From NCBI RefSeq assembly GCF_023898315.1, contig NC_064619.1, positions 304,272,150 through 304,336,149 of the forward strand: a stretch of 64,000 bases of DNA. Reading direction: 5' to 3'. A program made the translations under genes and the position numbers. This DNA is from Schistocerca nitens. Taxonomy: Eukaryota > Arthropoda > Insecta > Orthoptera > Acrididae. Every line of letters starts with the position of its first letter. The first letter of the stretch is position 1. The notes beneath the pieces were generated by a model, which saw only the letters and a program-made list of their open reading frames with translations, ran no database searches and was not told where the DNA came from. Of the stretch, positions 52,313 to 63,149 are shown piece after piece.

Positions 52313-52496
52313 ATTCTGCGTAATTAATGCCAAGAAGAACAAACAAACTCGATAGACTACAAATAACCTTATAGGTCGGCCAACCACAACTAAAGGACAT
52401 GTACATAATGTGAAGGACAATGAAACAATTTAAAAAAAGGGACAGTAGAAATAGTTTTTATTGAACTGAGTGAGAGTCAAATCCACAATAGCTGTT

Positions 52497-52720
52497 TATT
52501 GTGTTTTCACTGTATGACGACCGGTTTCATACTCTGGAGGTATATCTTCAGGTCATATAAAACTAATACTTTTTGTGCCACGACTTCCAAGGTTCAAGTG
52601 CGCATAAAAACATGTCACTCCTCGATAAAATCTTGGATGAAACGGCAGATGGGCATCCGATCTGAACTATGCAAGATCAGTAAAACATCTCCAAAACTCT
52701 GTCAAAAGACGAACCCAGAC
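52497..52720. other. possible dispersed repeat
   Basis: 'ATGACGACCGGTTTCATACT' and 'TATCTTCAGGTCATATAAAA' resemble the ends of a dispersed repeat with GACCGGTTT...CTTCAG seen also near 36,220 in reverse. Family unknown. Confidence 0.35.
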
Positions 52721-52788
52721 AGCACATGACAGTCCACGTACAATATGATGCAATTATCGTCAAAATCCGTGGGGGAAACAAAGAATTG

Positions 52789-52989
52789 CCGGCCGCGGTG
52801 GTCTAGCGGTTCTAGGTGCTCAGTCCGGAACCGCGCGACTGCTACGGTCGCAGGTTCGAATCCTGCCTCGGGCATGGATGTGCGTGATATCCTTAGGTTA
52901 GTTAGGTTTAAGTAGTTCTAATTTCTAGGGGACTGATGACCACAGATGTTAAGTCCCATAGTGCTCAGAGCCATTTGAACCACTTTTTT
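52789..52989 (+). mobile_element. tRNA-derived SINE (family A) with target duplication
   Basis: Full length: tRNA-like head with A and B boxes, body, and tail '...GAACCACTTTTTT'. The perfect 14-bp repeat GAAACAAAGAATTG flanks it at 52,775-52,788 and 52,990-53,003. It lies in or beside an old LINE. Confidence 0.95.
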
Positions 52990-53003
52990 GAAACAAAGAA
53001 TTG

Positions 53004-54440
53004 AAAGACACAGAATCCTTGGGAGTCGTCAACATAGTGAAGTATAATGGTGGGCGTTCTATCAAGGGCCACAGACACACAGGCGCTGAATGAAACGTGT
53101 TTGGTTGTCAAGAGGGCAATGCTTGAAACCTTCAACGCCAGCCGTACCAAAAGATTATTGAAATATGTGTCACAGAACCCGAAGTAATTCTAATCATATG
53201 TAAAGGCTAGTGGTATCAATGTCAGTGCCCGGACACTCATTGACGACACGGGAAATGAAAATGAAGCTAGCAGATCAAAAGCAAGAACGCTCAGCATCTT
53301 TTTCAAATGTTTATTTGAAAAGGAAACTCCAGGATATAGTCCCAACTTAATTCTCGTACAACAGCAAAGACAAGTGACATAGATATTAGTGTTAGTGATG
53401 TCGAGAAATAGCTGAAATCGTTAAAACTGAAAACAGGTCCAAGTCCCAATGTAATCCCTGTGACGTTCTATACCGAATTTGTGGTTGAGTGAGCCCCTCT
53501 TTTAATCGTAATACGTTGTACCCCTCGTACAAAAAATGCATCCATTTGTTGTAGAATCTTAGACACATTCTGAGCTCAGATGTAATGAAGCACCTTTAAC
53601 AGAATTCTAAAAACATCGGTTATGACAATCCGTAATTATTCTTTCCTCACATGACAACCTGAAAGCCATGGATCAAGGCAGTCAGTTTCATGCAGTATTT
53701 CTCGATTTCGGAAAAGCGTTTGACTGTACTACATACGCTTATTATCGGAAGTACTGTCGTATGGGATATCAAACGCAGTTTGTGAAATGATTGAGGATTT
53801 CTTGGTAGGGAGGACGCAGTATGTTATCTTGGACAGAGAATCATCGACAGCTGTAAAGTAAATTTATGTATACCCAATGGAAATGTGTTGGGATCCTTGC
53901 TGTTTACCGAGCGAGGTGGCGCAGTGGTAAGACACTGGACTCGCATTCGGGAGGACGACGGTTCAATCCCGCGTCCGGCCATCCTGATTTAGGTTTTCCG
54001 TGATTTCCCTAAATCACTCCAGGCAAATGCCGGGATGGTTCCTCTGAAAGGGCACGGCCGACTTCCTTCCCCATCCTTCCCTAATCCGATGAGACCGATG
54101 ACCACGCTGTCTGGTCTCCTTCCCCAAAACCAACCAACCTTGCTGTTTGTGTTGTATATTAATGATCTTGGAGACAGTTTTTAACAGTAACCTCAGACTT
54201 TGAGCTGGTGATGCACGTATCTGTAATAAAAACTGTCTGAAAAAGGATGCAGAATATTCAGTCCCATCTTGATAAGCTTTCAAAGCTGCGCAAAGATTGG
54301 CAACTTGCTGTAAATGTTCAGAAATTTAAAATTGAGTACTTCACAAAACGAAAACAACTTCGTGTCTTAAGACTACAGTATCACTTAGTCGCAGCTAGAA
54401 TCGGTCAAATCTTACTATACCTACAGTTTGTAGGGGTATG
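53004..54440 (+). mobile_element. decayed CR1-like LINE carrying a SINE
   Basis: The plus strand follows ORF2 of the CR1-like family through the linker ('CACAGAACCCGAAGTAATTC' in the position of the NPK.FW segment), RT start near 53,400, motif A near 53,695-53,740 ('FLDFGKAFDCTT'), 'GRTQYVILD', and, after the SINE, 'LYINDLGD' and a region preceding motif C. No frame survives more than a few dozen codons. Confidence 0.75.
53906..54137 (+). mobile_element. tRNA-derived SINE (family B) with target duplication
   Basis: Head 'GAGGTGGCGCAGTGGTAAGA' (A box) and 'GACGGTTCAATCCC' (B box), body, and tail ending 'CCAAAACCAACCAA'. The perfect 11-bp repeat CCTTGCTGTTT flanks it at 53,895-53,905 and 54,138-54,148. 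It interrupts the LINE RT just before motif C. Confidence 0.94.
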
Positions 54441-54443
54441 AAA

Positions 54444-55512
54444 TGTTGTTGTTGTTGTGGTCTTCAGTCCTGAGACTGGTTTGATGCAGCTCTCCATGCT
54501 ACTCTATCCTGTGCAAGCTTCTTCATCTCCCAGTACCTACTGCAACCTACATCCTTCTGAATCTGCTTAGTGTATTCATCTCTTGGTCTCCCTCTACGAT
54601 TTTTACCCTCCACGCTGCCCTCCAATGCTAAATTTGTGATCCCTTGATGCCTCAAAACATGTCCTACCAACCGAACCCTTCTTCTAGTCAAGTTGTGCCA
54701 CGAACTTCTCTTCTCCCCAATCCTATTCAATACCTCCTCATTAGTTACGTGATCTACCCACCTTATCTTCAGCATTCTTCTGTAGCACCACATTTCGAAG
54801 GCTTCTATTCTCTTCTTGTCCAAACTGGTTATCGCCCATGTTTCACTTATATACATGGCTACACTCCATACAAATACTTTCAGAAACGACTTCCTGACAC
54901 TTAAATCTATACTCGATGTTAACAAATTTCTCTTCTTCAGAAACGATTTCCTTGCCATTGCCAGTCTACATTTTATATCCTCTCTACTTCGACCATCATC
55001 AGTTATTTTACTCCCTAAATAGCAAAACTCCTTTACTACTTTAAGTGTCTCATTTCCTAATCTAATCCCCTCAGCATCACCCGATTTAATTTGACTACAT
55101 TCCATTATCCTCGTTTTGCTTTTGTTGATGTTCATCTTATATTCTCCTTTCAAGACACTGTCCATTCCGTTCAACTGCTCTTCCAAGTCCTTTGCTGTCT
55201 CTGACAGAATTACAATGTCATCGTCGAACCTCAAAGTTTTTACTTCTTCTCCATGAATTTTAATACCTACTCCGAATTTTTCTTTTGTTTCCTTTACTGC
55301 TTGCTCAATATACAGATTGAATAACATCGGGGAGAGGTTACAACCCTGTCTCACTCCTTTCCCAACCACTGCTTCCCTTTCATGCCCCTCGACTCTTATA
55401 ACTGCCATCTGGTTTCTGTACAAATTGTAAATAGCCTTTCGCTCCCTGTATTTTACCCCTGCCACCTTCAGAATTTGAAAGAGAGTATTCCAGTTAACGT
55501 TGTCAAAAGCTT
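54444..55512 (-). mobile_element. RTE-type LINE, 5' truncated copy 3
   Basis: The 3' end (ACA)n lies at 54,444-54,460 in reverse. The element is cut inside RT near motif A at about 55,512. Same family as the two other RTE copies. Confidence 0.92.
54464..55500 (-). pseudogene. RTE reverse transcriptase, C-terminal half (copy 3)
   Basis: This is the best preserved RTE frame: 333 codons without a stop from 55,465 to the natural end at 54,464. It has 'VRQGCNLSPMLFNLYIE', motif C changed to 'LRFDDDIVIL', 'KEFCYLGSKI', 'RRMLKIRWVDHV' and the C-terminal 'RGRPRDEYTKQIQKDVGC' and 'WRAASNQSQD'. The open frame indicates a recent insertion, but the 5' truncation makes it inactive. Confidence 0.93.
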
Positions 55513-55587
55513 TGAAATGGACAACTGCATATGCTCACTCGTAGGTAAGGAAAGCGGCAGACCTGTGGCTACTATTGAGATTACTTA

Positions 55588-56831
55588 CGAGGGTTGAATG
55601 AAAAGTAATACCTCCGCCTTCGTTAACTGGGTTTGGATGGGAATATTTTAATAAATAAAACGCTGAAATAATCCTTAGAATGTGCTCTTTATTACCAATA
55701 TTCACTTTTCCACATAATCACCGGCCAATTGGATACATTTCTGCGAACGATAAACAAGTTTTCTGAAGCCGTCACGGAAGAAGTCGACACTCTGTTTCCG
55801 CAACCACAGTCTCACAGTTCTCTCAACGGCTTCATCAGAAGCGTGATGATGTCTCCGCAAATCGTCTTTCATTCTCGGGAACAGATGGAAGTCAGACGGT
55901 GCTAAAAGTGGACTGTATGGAGGATGCCGTACAGTGGTGATATTTAGTTTCTCAAGTTCTGCTGTGGTGGCGCCCCGTGAAGCGTTGTGATGTAACGCTC
56001 TGAATTTATTGTTCTTCCGCGATCAAGGAAATCAACATGGATAACGCCACCTGCGTCCCAGAACACTGTTGCCATGATTTTTCCAGCTGAGGGCTGCGTC
56101 TTGAATTTCTTTTTCTGGGGCGAGTCTTTGTGTCGATATTCTAGAGACTGACGTTTCGTCTCCGGGTCGTAATGGAGTTACCACGTTTTGTCTCCTGTCA
56201 CAACTGAATGGAAAAGGACGCAACAGGAGTTCCTGGCAAATTTCAGATCTGTGCACTTTCATTTCAGGAGTCAGCATCCGGGGTACCCATCGTGCACAGA
56301 TCTTCCGATTGCCAAACAAATCAATAATGTGACCAACACGTTCTTGTGAAATGCCGATTGTGCTTGCAATTGCTCTCCAAGTGATACGAAGATCGTCCTG
56401 AATCAATCAGTTTACATTTTGCTTGTGAAACTCGGTACTTGCTGTCACAGGACGTCCAACTCTTTGTTTGCCACGCAGGTCAGATGTTCCCACCTCAACA
56501 TTTTTGAACAATACTCGCCAAATGATGCACAGTACTCACATCAACACAGTCACCATAAACTGCTTTCATTCTCTGATGAATCTCCTTTGGGGTGACACCT
56601 TCTGCTGTCAAGAATTCAATGACTGCACGTTGCTTAAATTGCATTGACCGACCGTCTGCGCAGGGTTCCATACTTAACACTGTAAAAACACAACCGTTCA
56701 ATGCTAAGGCTTCCCGCCAACTGGAGCTGTAGAGAAGAGGCTACGGAACAAGTCACTACCTGCCGCATACCAATGCTGCCACCTGTTGAAGAGTTACGAA
56801 GGTGGAGGCATTACCTTTCAGTCAACCCTCG
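55588..56831 (-). mobile_element. mariner transposon with both terminal inverted repeats
   Basis: The ends 'CGAGGGTTGAATGAAAAGTA' (55,588) and, in reverse complement, 'CGAGGGTTGACTGAAAGGTA' (56,831) pair for about 38 bases. The 1,244-bp length is normal for mariner. The left end follows TA, but the right end is followed by GA instead of the duplicated TA. Confidence 0.9.
55800..56701 (-). pseudogene. mariner transposase (DD34D type), inactivated
   Basis: Open segments in different frames make up one protein: 'MQFKQRAVIEFLTAEGVTPKEIHQRM' start region ('KQRAVIEFLTAEG') at 56,701-56,495, a middle with 'LRITWRAIASTIGISQERVGHII' and 'ARWVPRMLTPEMK' (56,406-56,250), and further left 'FKTQPSAGKIMATVFWDAGG' as 'MATVFWDAGG' with the first catalytic Asp near 56,060, followed by 'IHVDFL'. 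The second Asp region with the PYSPDL hallmark is seen near 55,910. At least three frameshifts and two stops. Confidence 0.85.
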
Positions 56832-56834
56832 GAC

Positions 56835-57295
56835 AAATCAAACGTGCAACCATCCTAGAATATTTGCTCAAGTGTGTGGGGACCACACCAGATACTACTA
56901 ACAGAGGATATTGAACGGATACAAAGTGGGGCAGCACGAAGCGTTACATTTTTGTTTGGCCCATAGGGAAACATCAAGGAGGTGCTGAAAGAAACACTCG
57001 AAGACTGATGCAAACTATCTTGTGGAAGTCTACTTACAGGTTAGTAAGTTTCAAGACCCATCTTTAAGTGATGACTCTAGAAATGTACTACAACTTCCCA
57101 CGTATTACTCCCGAAGGGATCGCGAAGACATGATTAAACTAATTGGAGTGTACTCGGAGGCGTTTAAGCAGTCGTTCTCCGGCGCTCCATACGTGAATGG
57201 AGCGGGAAAAAAGCCGCAATAACTGGTACAATGGGAAGTATCTCTGCCATGCGCCACATAGTGACTTAGAGAGTATGGATGTGGTTGTAGATGCA
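56835..57295 (+). mobile_element. CR1-like LINE 3' fragment
   Basis: It starts at the mariner border with a damaged 'ILEYLLKCVG' (matching HPLLEYCSAVWD), continues through 'NVLQLPTYYSRRDREDMIKL' and 'VYSEAFKQSFSG', and ends with GTATGGATGTGGTTGTAGATG near 57,275-57,295. It belongs to the same family as 13.2-17.4 kb. Confidence 0.82.
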
Positions 57296-57329
57296 CACGG
57301 TTGACATTAAATTCTACATCCTTCACAAT

Positions 57330-58185
57330 GGTACTTGATTCATCTATGAACAGATCTTTTTAAAAATAATTAGTCATGTTTAACAAAACATGACTGATAT
57401 TCATAAACAAATGCAGTGGACCTGGGACAGGCTCCTGTTTCCGCCTCCGTTTTGAGACAACGTAGCCGTATTAAATTTTTTCCTGTTTTAGAAGACGCCG
57501 AAGGACAATATTCTCCTTTTTGTTTGCTCGATATGAAATAAACCGTTACAAAGATTTTTCTCCAAATTCCCTAATGGTCCTCTTTAAGAAAAAGTATAAC
57601 TATGCGCCAACTAAACCTTTAACCCTGCAAATACCTCGTACTCGAGGTAATAACAGCGAATCTGATACCAAATTACCTTTACTGACATGTGTTACAACTG
57701 CTTTCCTACTAATGTACACAGTTTTCTTGTGTCTCCAGTTCACATTGATATCCAACCAAAAAATCAGTATTATCTACGCAACTACACTTCTAACGACCAG
57801 AACCGCAACACCATAAATGTGCAACAAATCTCAAATTACGATGAAGTGTTCTACATGCCTGGATAAGCAAACGATTAGCATTTCTGCGCAACGGCTAAAA
57901 GTAGTTAGGAGTAATGCCGTCTACATTATATCTGTAAGGAAAAATACACTGCGGGCTTCTCATTCAAAAAGGGCATCTGACTGATGGTTTATTCTGAAAA
58001 GATAGTGTTATGCGTCGTGTCGGAATTCGACAGCAGCAGCACAGTGCCCTACAGAGTCTGCAGTTCATCGTTCCACGACGTTACTGCTTGCGTTGGCCGG
58101 GATCCCATGGTTGTGAGTGTGAATGTGGAATCGACGGGTTCACCACGGTCGTATCGCAACGGTCCACACCAATGGCGCCCTAAAG
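57330..58185. other. unassigned sequence
   Basis: No gene recognised. A 98-residue frame at 57,520-57,816 (plus) has no family features. Confidence 0.4.
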
Positions 58186-58189
58186 GACA

Positions 58190-58960
58190 GACATACAGGG
58201 ATTTGAGAAAAATGTGGAAATACCACGTATTACCGTAACTAATGCGGTGTAGTAAACCTGTTAGTTTTCAAAACAGCTTCCAGTCGTCTCGGAATGCATC
58301 AACGCAGGTCCTGTATGGTTTTCAGGGGAATCTTATACCGCACTTCCTGTGAATTTCAGGTAACGATGATGAAGGTAAATGGCGATCGCGCACCTTTCTC
58401 TCAAAAGTGGACTGCAAAGACTCAATGATATCGAGATCTGGTGATTTTGGTGGCAGGGAAGATACGGCAATTTATCCTCGTGCTCACAAAATCAGTCCTA
58501 GACAGTGCGAGCTGTGTGAACAGGGAAATTTTCTGGAACACAGAATCGCCATTGGGGAACACACATTGTATCGTGAGATGGACCAGATTAGCTTAAATGG
58601 TGGCATAATCCTTGGAAAGTGACTATGGGACCATGGATACTACGATATAGTCATCGGGCCAAACGACATTCGTCCAGGTTTTTATGGCTAGGGCGCCACG
58701 CTTTCCTGTTGTGGTATAAATCTTGGACACTTGCCTGTTGAAACACCAAACATTTCGGCTACCTTGGGTACGGAAGCACCTGCCATAGGAGTACCAGCAA
58801 TTTGTCCTCGTTCGAGTTCACTAAGCTCCGACATAATATGCTCACAACTACACAGAACGCTATTCAGAACACGACTGAGACTTCCAATCCACTGAGGACG
58901 TTGCGCAGGTGTCGTTCGCGGTCAGATACGACAGCAGGTTTGGCCAGCATCCACGTCTTG
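58190..58960 (-). mobile_element. Tc1-like transposon relic
   Basis: The same family as the element at 37.6-39.7 kb. The minus strand begins with an N-terminal helix-turn-helix segment 'MSELSELERGQIAGTPMAGA' near 58,835-58,775 and then, with the middle missing, the C-terminal DDE part (58,640-58,350) including the region 'ISRSQYH' in place of the SPDLNPIE block. It is internally deleted. Confidence 0.68.
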
Positions 58961-58993
58961 CCCGTACTGTGCTAACGAGCCCCAATACAGAGG

Positions 58994-59253
58994 TTCGCAG
59001 CTAGAGGTCTAGTGGCTAGCGTTGCTGTCTTTGGATCATGTGGTCCCGGGTTCGATTCACGGCGGGATCGGGGATTTTCACCATCCGGGAACTGGGTGTT
59101 TGTGTTGTCCTCATCATTTCATCACCATTCGGGTAAGTGGAGAGACTGGACAGCGAAACGATTGGGTATTTGTACGGGCGTTGATAACCGCGCAGTTGAG
59201 CGCTCCACAAACCAAGTATCATCGTCATCATGATCATCATTATCATCATCATC
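58994..59253 (+). mobile_element. tRNA-derived SINE (family D) with target duplication
   Basis: Head 'AGAGGTCTAGTGGCTAGCG' (A box) and 'GGGTTCGATTC' (B box), body with 'TTGTGTTGTCCTCATCATTT', and a tail of ATC/ATT trinucleotides at 59,219-59,253. AATACAGAGG (58,984-58,993) and AATATAGAGG (59,254-59,263) form a 10-bp duplication with one mismatch. Confidence 0.9.
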
Positions 59254-59263
59254 AATATAGAGG

Positions 59264-59405
59264 GCGTTAGACCGTAGAAATGGCCAGCACGTTCTCCAGA
59301 TCTCTCACACACTGAAAGCATCTGGCCATAGGCTGTCGACAAATGACGCACCAGTATTCGTCTTAGACTACGGTTGATGAACACTGGCATAGCTCATCTG
59401 TTCTG
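59264..59405 (+). pseudogene. Tc1-like transposase C-terminal fragment
   Basis: 'GGCCAGCACGTTCTCCAGATC' is the DNA of a Tc1 'W-P-A-R-S-P-D-L' block, followed by a degraded 'DEHWHS'-like tail. It continues the sequence left of the SINE, so the SINE inserted in a Tc1-like element. Confidence 0.55.
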
Positions 59406-59419
59406 GTTTCGCACTCTCA

Positions 59420-59838
59420 ATGTCATGCTGTGCTGCGCTCCAAATGTACGTCCTCACAAATTTCTTCCTCAAATTAAGGCTTATTTTTGATACAAGCAGA
59501 CTTCTATTGGCCAGCAACACCCTTTTCCCCTGTGCTAGTGTGCTTTTTACGTCCTTGCTTCGTCCATCACTGGTTTTATTTTGCTTCCAAATAACCAGAA
59601 TTCCTTAGCTTCGTCTAATTCGCGAACAACAATTTTGATGCTAAATTTCTCGCTATTCTCTTTTCTGTTGCTTCCCATCACTTTTGTCTTTTTCCTGTTT
59701 ACCCACAATTCATATCCTGTACTCAGTAGACTCCTCATCCCACTCAAGAGATGGTGTAAGTCTTCTTCAGCTTCAGTGAGGATAGCTATGGCATCAGCGA
59801 ATCTTATCATTGATGTCCTTTCACTTTGAATTTTAATT
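59420..59838 (-). pseudogene. RTE-like reverse transcriptase fragment (second family)
   Basis: The minus strand encodes 'MIRFADAIAILTEAEEDLHHLL' ('MIRFADAIAIL': motif C with the second Asp changed to Ala), 'YELWVNRKKTKVM', 'ELDEAKEFWLFGSKI' and 'KSTLAQGKRVLLA'. It is a different family from the three RTE copies. It abuts the next LINE at about 59,840. Confidence 0.78.
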
Positions 59839-59841
59839 TTT

Positions 59842-61450
59842 TTTCTGCAACGCTTTCACCAAAGAAGACGAATTAAATATTCCTGAATTTCAATCAAGAA
59901 CAACTGCCAAGATGAGAAACATAGAAGTAGATATCCTCGGTGTAATAAAGCAGCTTAAATCAATTAATAAAGGCAAGGTCTCCGGTCCAGATTGTATACC
60001 AGTCAGATTACTCTCAGAGTATGCTGATAAAATAGCTCCATATTTAACAATTATGTACAACCAATACAACCACTCGCTCACAGGAAGATCCGTACCTAAA
60101 GACTGGAAAATTGCTAAGTCACACCAATACCCAAAAAGGGAAGTAGGAGTAATCTGCTGAATTACAGGCCTATATCACTAACGTCGATTTGCAGTAGGGT
60201 TTTGAAACATGTACTGTATTGGAACATTATGAAGTACCTCGAAGAAAACGATTTATTGACACATAGTCAGCACGGATTCTGAAAATATCGTTCTTGTGAA
60301 ACACAACTAGCTCTTTATGCTCATGAAGTAATGTGTGCTATCGACAGGGGATGTCAAATTGATTCCATATTTTTAGATTTCCAGAAGGCTTTCGACACCG
60401 TTTCTCACAAGCGTCTTCTAACCAATCTGCGTGCCTACGAGTATCGCCTCAGTTGTGCGACTGGATTCGTGATTTCCTGTCAGAAAGGTCACAGTTCGTA
60501 GTAATAGACGGAAAGTCATCGAGTAAAAGAGAATTAATATCCGGCGTTACCCAATGAAGTGTTATAGGCCCTCTATTGTTCTTGATCTATATTAGCGACA
60601 TAGGAGATAATCTGAGGTGCCATCTTAGATTGTTTGCAGATGATGCTGTCATTTACCGTTCTGTAAAGTCATCAGATGATCAAAACGACTTGCAAAATGA
60701 TTTAGATAATGTATCTGCATGGTGCGAAAAGTGGCAATTGACCCTGAATAAAGAAAAGTGTGAAGTTATTCACATGAGTACTAAAAAAAATCAGCTAAAT
60801 TTCGATTACGCGATAAGTCGCAGAAATCTGAAGGCTGTAAATTCAACTAAATACTTAGGGATTACAATTACAAATAACCTAAGTTGGAACGATCACATAG
60901 ATAATATTGTGGGTAGAGCAAACCAAAGACTGTGATTCATTGGTTTAACACTTAGAAGGTGCAACAGGTCTACTAAAGAGACTGCTTACACCACGCTTGT
61001 ACGCCCTATTCTGGAGTATTGCTGTGCATTGTGGGATCCGCATCAGGTGGGACTGACGGATGACATCGAAAACGTACAAAGAAGGGCAGCTCGTTTTGCA
61101 TTATCGCGAAATAGGGGAGATAGTGTCACAGACATGATACGTGAATTGGAGTTGCAATCATTATCAAAGGCGTTTTTCGTTGCGACGGGATCTTCTTATG
61201 AAATTTCAATCACCAGTTTTCTCCTCCGATTGCGAAAACAATTTGTTGGCACCCATCTAAATAGGGAGAAATGATCGTCACGATAAAATAAGAGAAATCA
61301 GGGCTCGGACGGAAAAAATTTAAGTGCTCGTTTTTCCCGCGTGCCGTTCGAGAGTGGAACGGTAGAGAGAGAGTTTGAAGATGGTTAATCGAACCTTCTG
61401 CCAGGTACTTTATTGTGATTAGCAGAGTAATCAGGTAGATATAGATGTAG
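59842..61450 (+). mobile_element. CR1-like LINE, 5' truncated, second subfamily
   Basis: It begins in the linker before RT and reaches the 3' end with AGATATAGATGTAG at 61,435-61,450. It resembles the 13.2-kb element in domain order but differs clearly in sequence. The SINE at 61,466 lies right behind it. Confidence 0.87.
59912..61274 (+). pseudogene. CR1-like reverse transcriptase (second subfamily)
   Basis: Segments in order: 'KGKVSGPDCIPVRLL' (59,965), 'RSVPKDWKIAK', 'SQHGF' followed by a stop (60,265-60,290), motif A 'SIFLDFQKAFDTVSHKRLL' region near 60,370, 'FLIYISDIGDNL', motif C 'RLFADDAVIY' (60,630-60,660), 'NSTKYLGITI', and 'VRPILEYCCALWDPHQVG' ('ILEYCCALWD') to 61,274. Frame changes occur near 60,130, 60,450 and 60,560 and stops near 60,282 and 60,934. 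Both catalytic Asp of motif C are intact. Confidence 0.88.
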
Positions 61451-61465
61451 AATCCCACTCTTGAA

Positions 61466-61671
61466 AGCCGGCCGCGGTGGTCTAGCGGTTCTAGGCGCTC
61501 AGTCAGGAACCGCGCGACTGCTACGGTCGCAGGTTCGAATCCTGCCTCGGGCATGGATGTGTGTGATGTCCTTAGGTTCGATAGGTTTAAGTAGTTCTAA
61601 GTTCTAGGGGACTTATGACCACAGATGGTGAGTCCCATAGTGCTCAGAGCCATTTGAACCATTTTTTTGAA
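61466..61671 (+). mobile_element. tRNA-derived SINE (family A) with target duplication
   Basis: Full length, very similar to the copy at 52,789-52,989. The 11-bp repeat CCACTCTTGAA flanks it at 61,455-61,465 and 61,672-61,682. Confidence 0.94.
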
Positions 61672-61682
61672 CCACTCTTGAA

Positions 61683-63140
61683 TCTTTCTCTTTTTCCATG
61701 ATTTCTTCTTCGACTGAACCGTAGGTATGAAGGACTGTATTTCTGTTTTACACCCTTTTTAATGCGTGCACTTCGATTTTGATCGTCCTCTTTGCTGTTG
61801 TACATATTTTGTACGTTACTCGTCTTTATCAATGGCTTAGCCCTATTTTTCGCGGCCGAAGTTCATTTCATTAATGTTTTTCTGGGTGTATTTGTACGAA
61901 TCACGGGGTGATAAAACTATCGACGTTTCGGCAACTATTAAGGACAGCCTGCATCAGGGTGACTTCACCCGAAACGTTGGTAGTTACATGATACCACAAT
62001 GCGGTTGCATTATCACTTGACAGCTTTGCCACTGTGGGAAGTAATGCATGGGGGCTTAATTAAATGTAATGAAAATGATTTTGATTTCTTTTTTTTGCTT
62101 TAGCAGCTGTCTGTCCGATTACGCAATGTCTCGTTAACGGTTGGCCCTGACTGTTATTATTACGCTATCTGACTGCTTAGAACAATAACAAAGAATGAAA
62201 TGGAAATTTTCATTAACACAATTAATTAATTAAGTCCCCAGCAACTATAAAACCTACGAAACCAAAGCACAAGTGTAACTGTTCTGTGTGTGGCATCTGG
62301 CACGGTTCTTCTTCAATAACACAAGAATTTATAAATATCATTTATACTGAATTAATTAAAGAAAATAAGAATACCATAATTACTCAAGAAAACCAGAATT
62401 ACACTCTAATACAAGAACACAAGCCAGATGCTTTGTTGACTGAACCTGTAATGACGCATTATTTAAAACATGGAAATAATGAAAAATAAATCAAGTTTCG
62501 TTACCTTCATATATTGACCAAAATCACTCTCATAATTACAATATATCTCCACACCGACTCGCTATTACCACATCTGAACAAGAACCTTTCAGTATCACAT
62601 CTCAGCAAGCACTCCCTACTAGCACATCTGAACACCAACTGACTACTACGAGCTCTCCCCAAGCAGTGACCTCTAGCACATCTCAATAATGACAGCCCGT
62701 GGAGGCGGCGGAACAATGCTCTCTAGCGATCTCTGGCGCTGTGGCTCAGTGTAGCCACCTTTCATATGCCCTTCCTCCACGGCTAGAATTTGATGGTATT
62801 TTTGCCAGCATTGGTGGTGAAAATACCACCAAATTCGTCAAAAAAATACAGACAAAAATAAAAGATAATATTAATACGTAAATATCATATAACTATATAA
62901 AATTTTGGCTTTGCACTGACCTTTCAATAACCTATTATATAGAATACAGTAAGCAATACAAATTCTTCCATACATGTGACTTTACATAATAGTTTACACA
63001 AGTATTATGTGGTTAAACAGTTCAATCAATAGCGTCAGCAATTACGAATATGTGCAAGTAAGAGTCTCATAACTTTCCACAAACAGTAATACACAATAAA
63101 TCAGTTTATACAAATATTCACATAAACGCTTTCCATAGCC
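61683..63140. other. unassigned sequence
   Basis: It contains a 16-bp inverted pair at about 61,917-61,932 and 61,970-61,987 ('TATCGACGTTTCGG' against 'CCGAAACGTTGGTA'), and at 62,570-62,690 a Ser/Thr-rich frame with repeated 'TSTSE'-like blocks. Neither could be assigned. A 67-residue frame at 62,286-62,489 is unrecognised. Confidence 0.4.
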
Positions 63141-63149
63141 CAAGAATAA

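Noticed and set aside
52312-52420. Signal peptide of a complete small secreted protein
   Set aside because: No ATG is in frame (the frame starts at TTG shortly after a TAA), and the hydrophobic run is better read as the pyrimidine tract of an intron.
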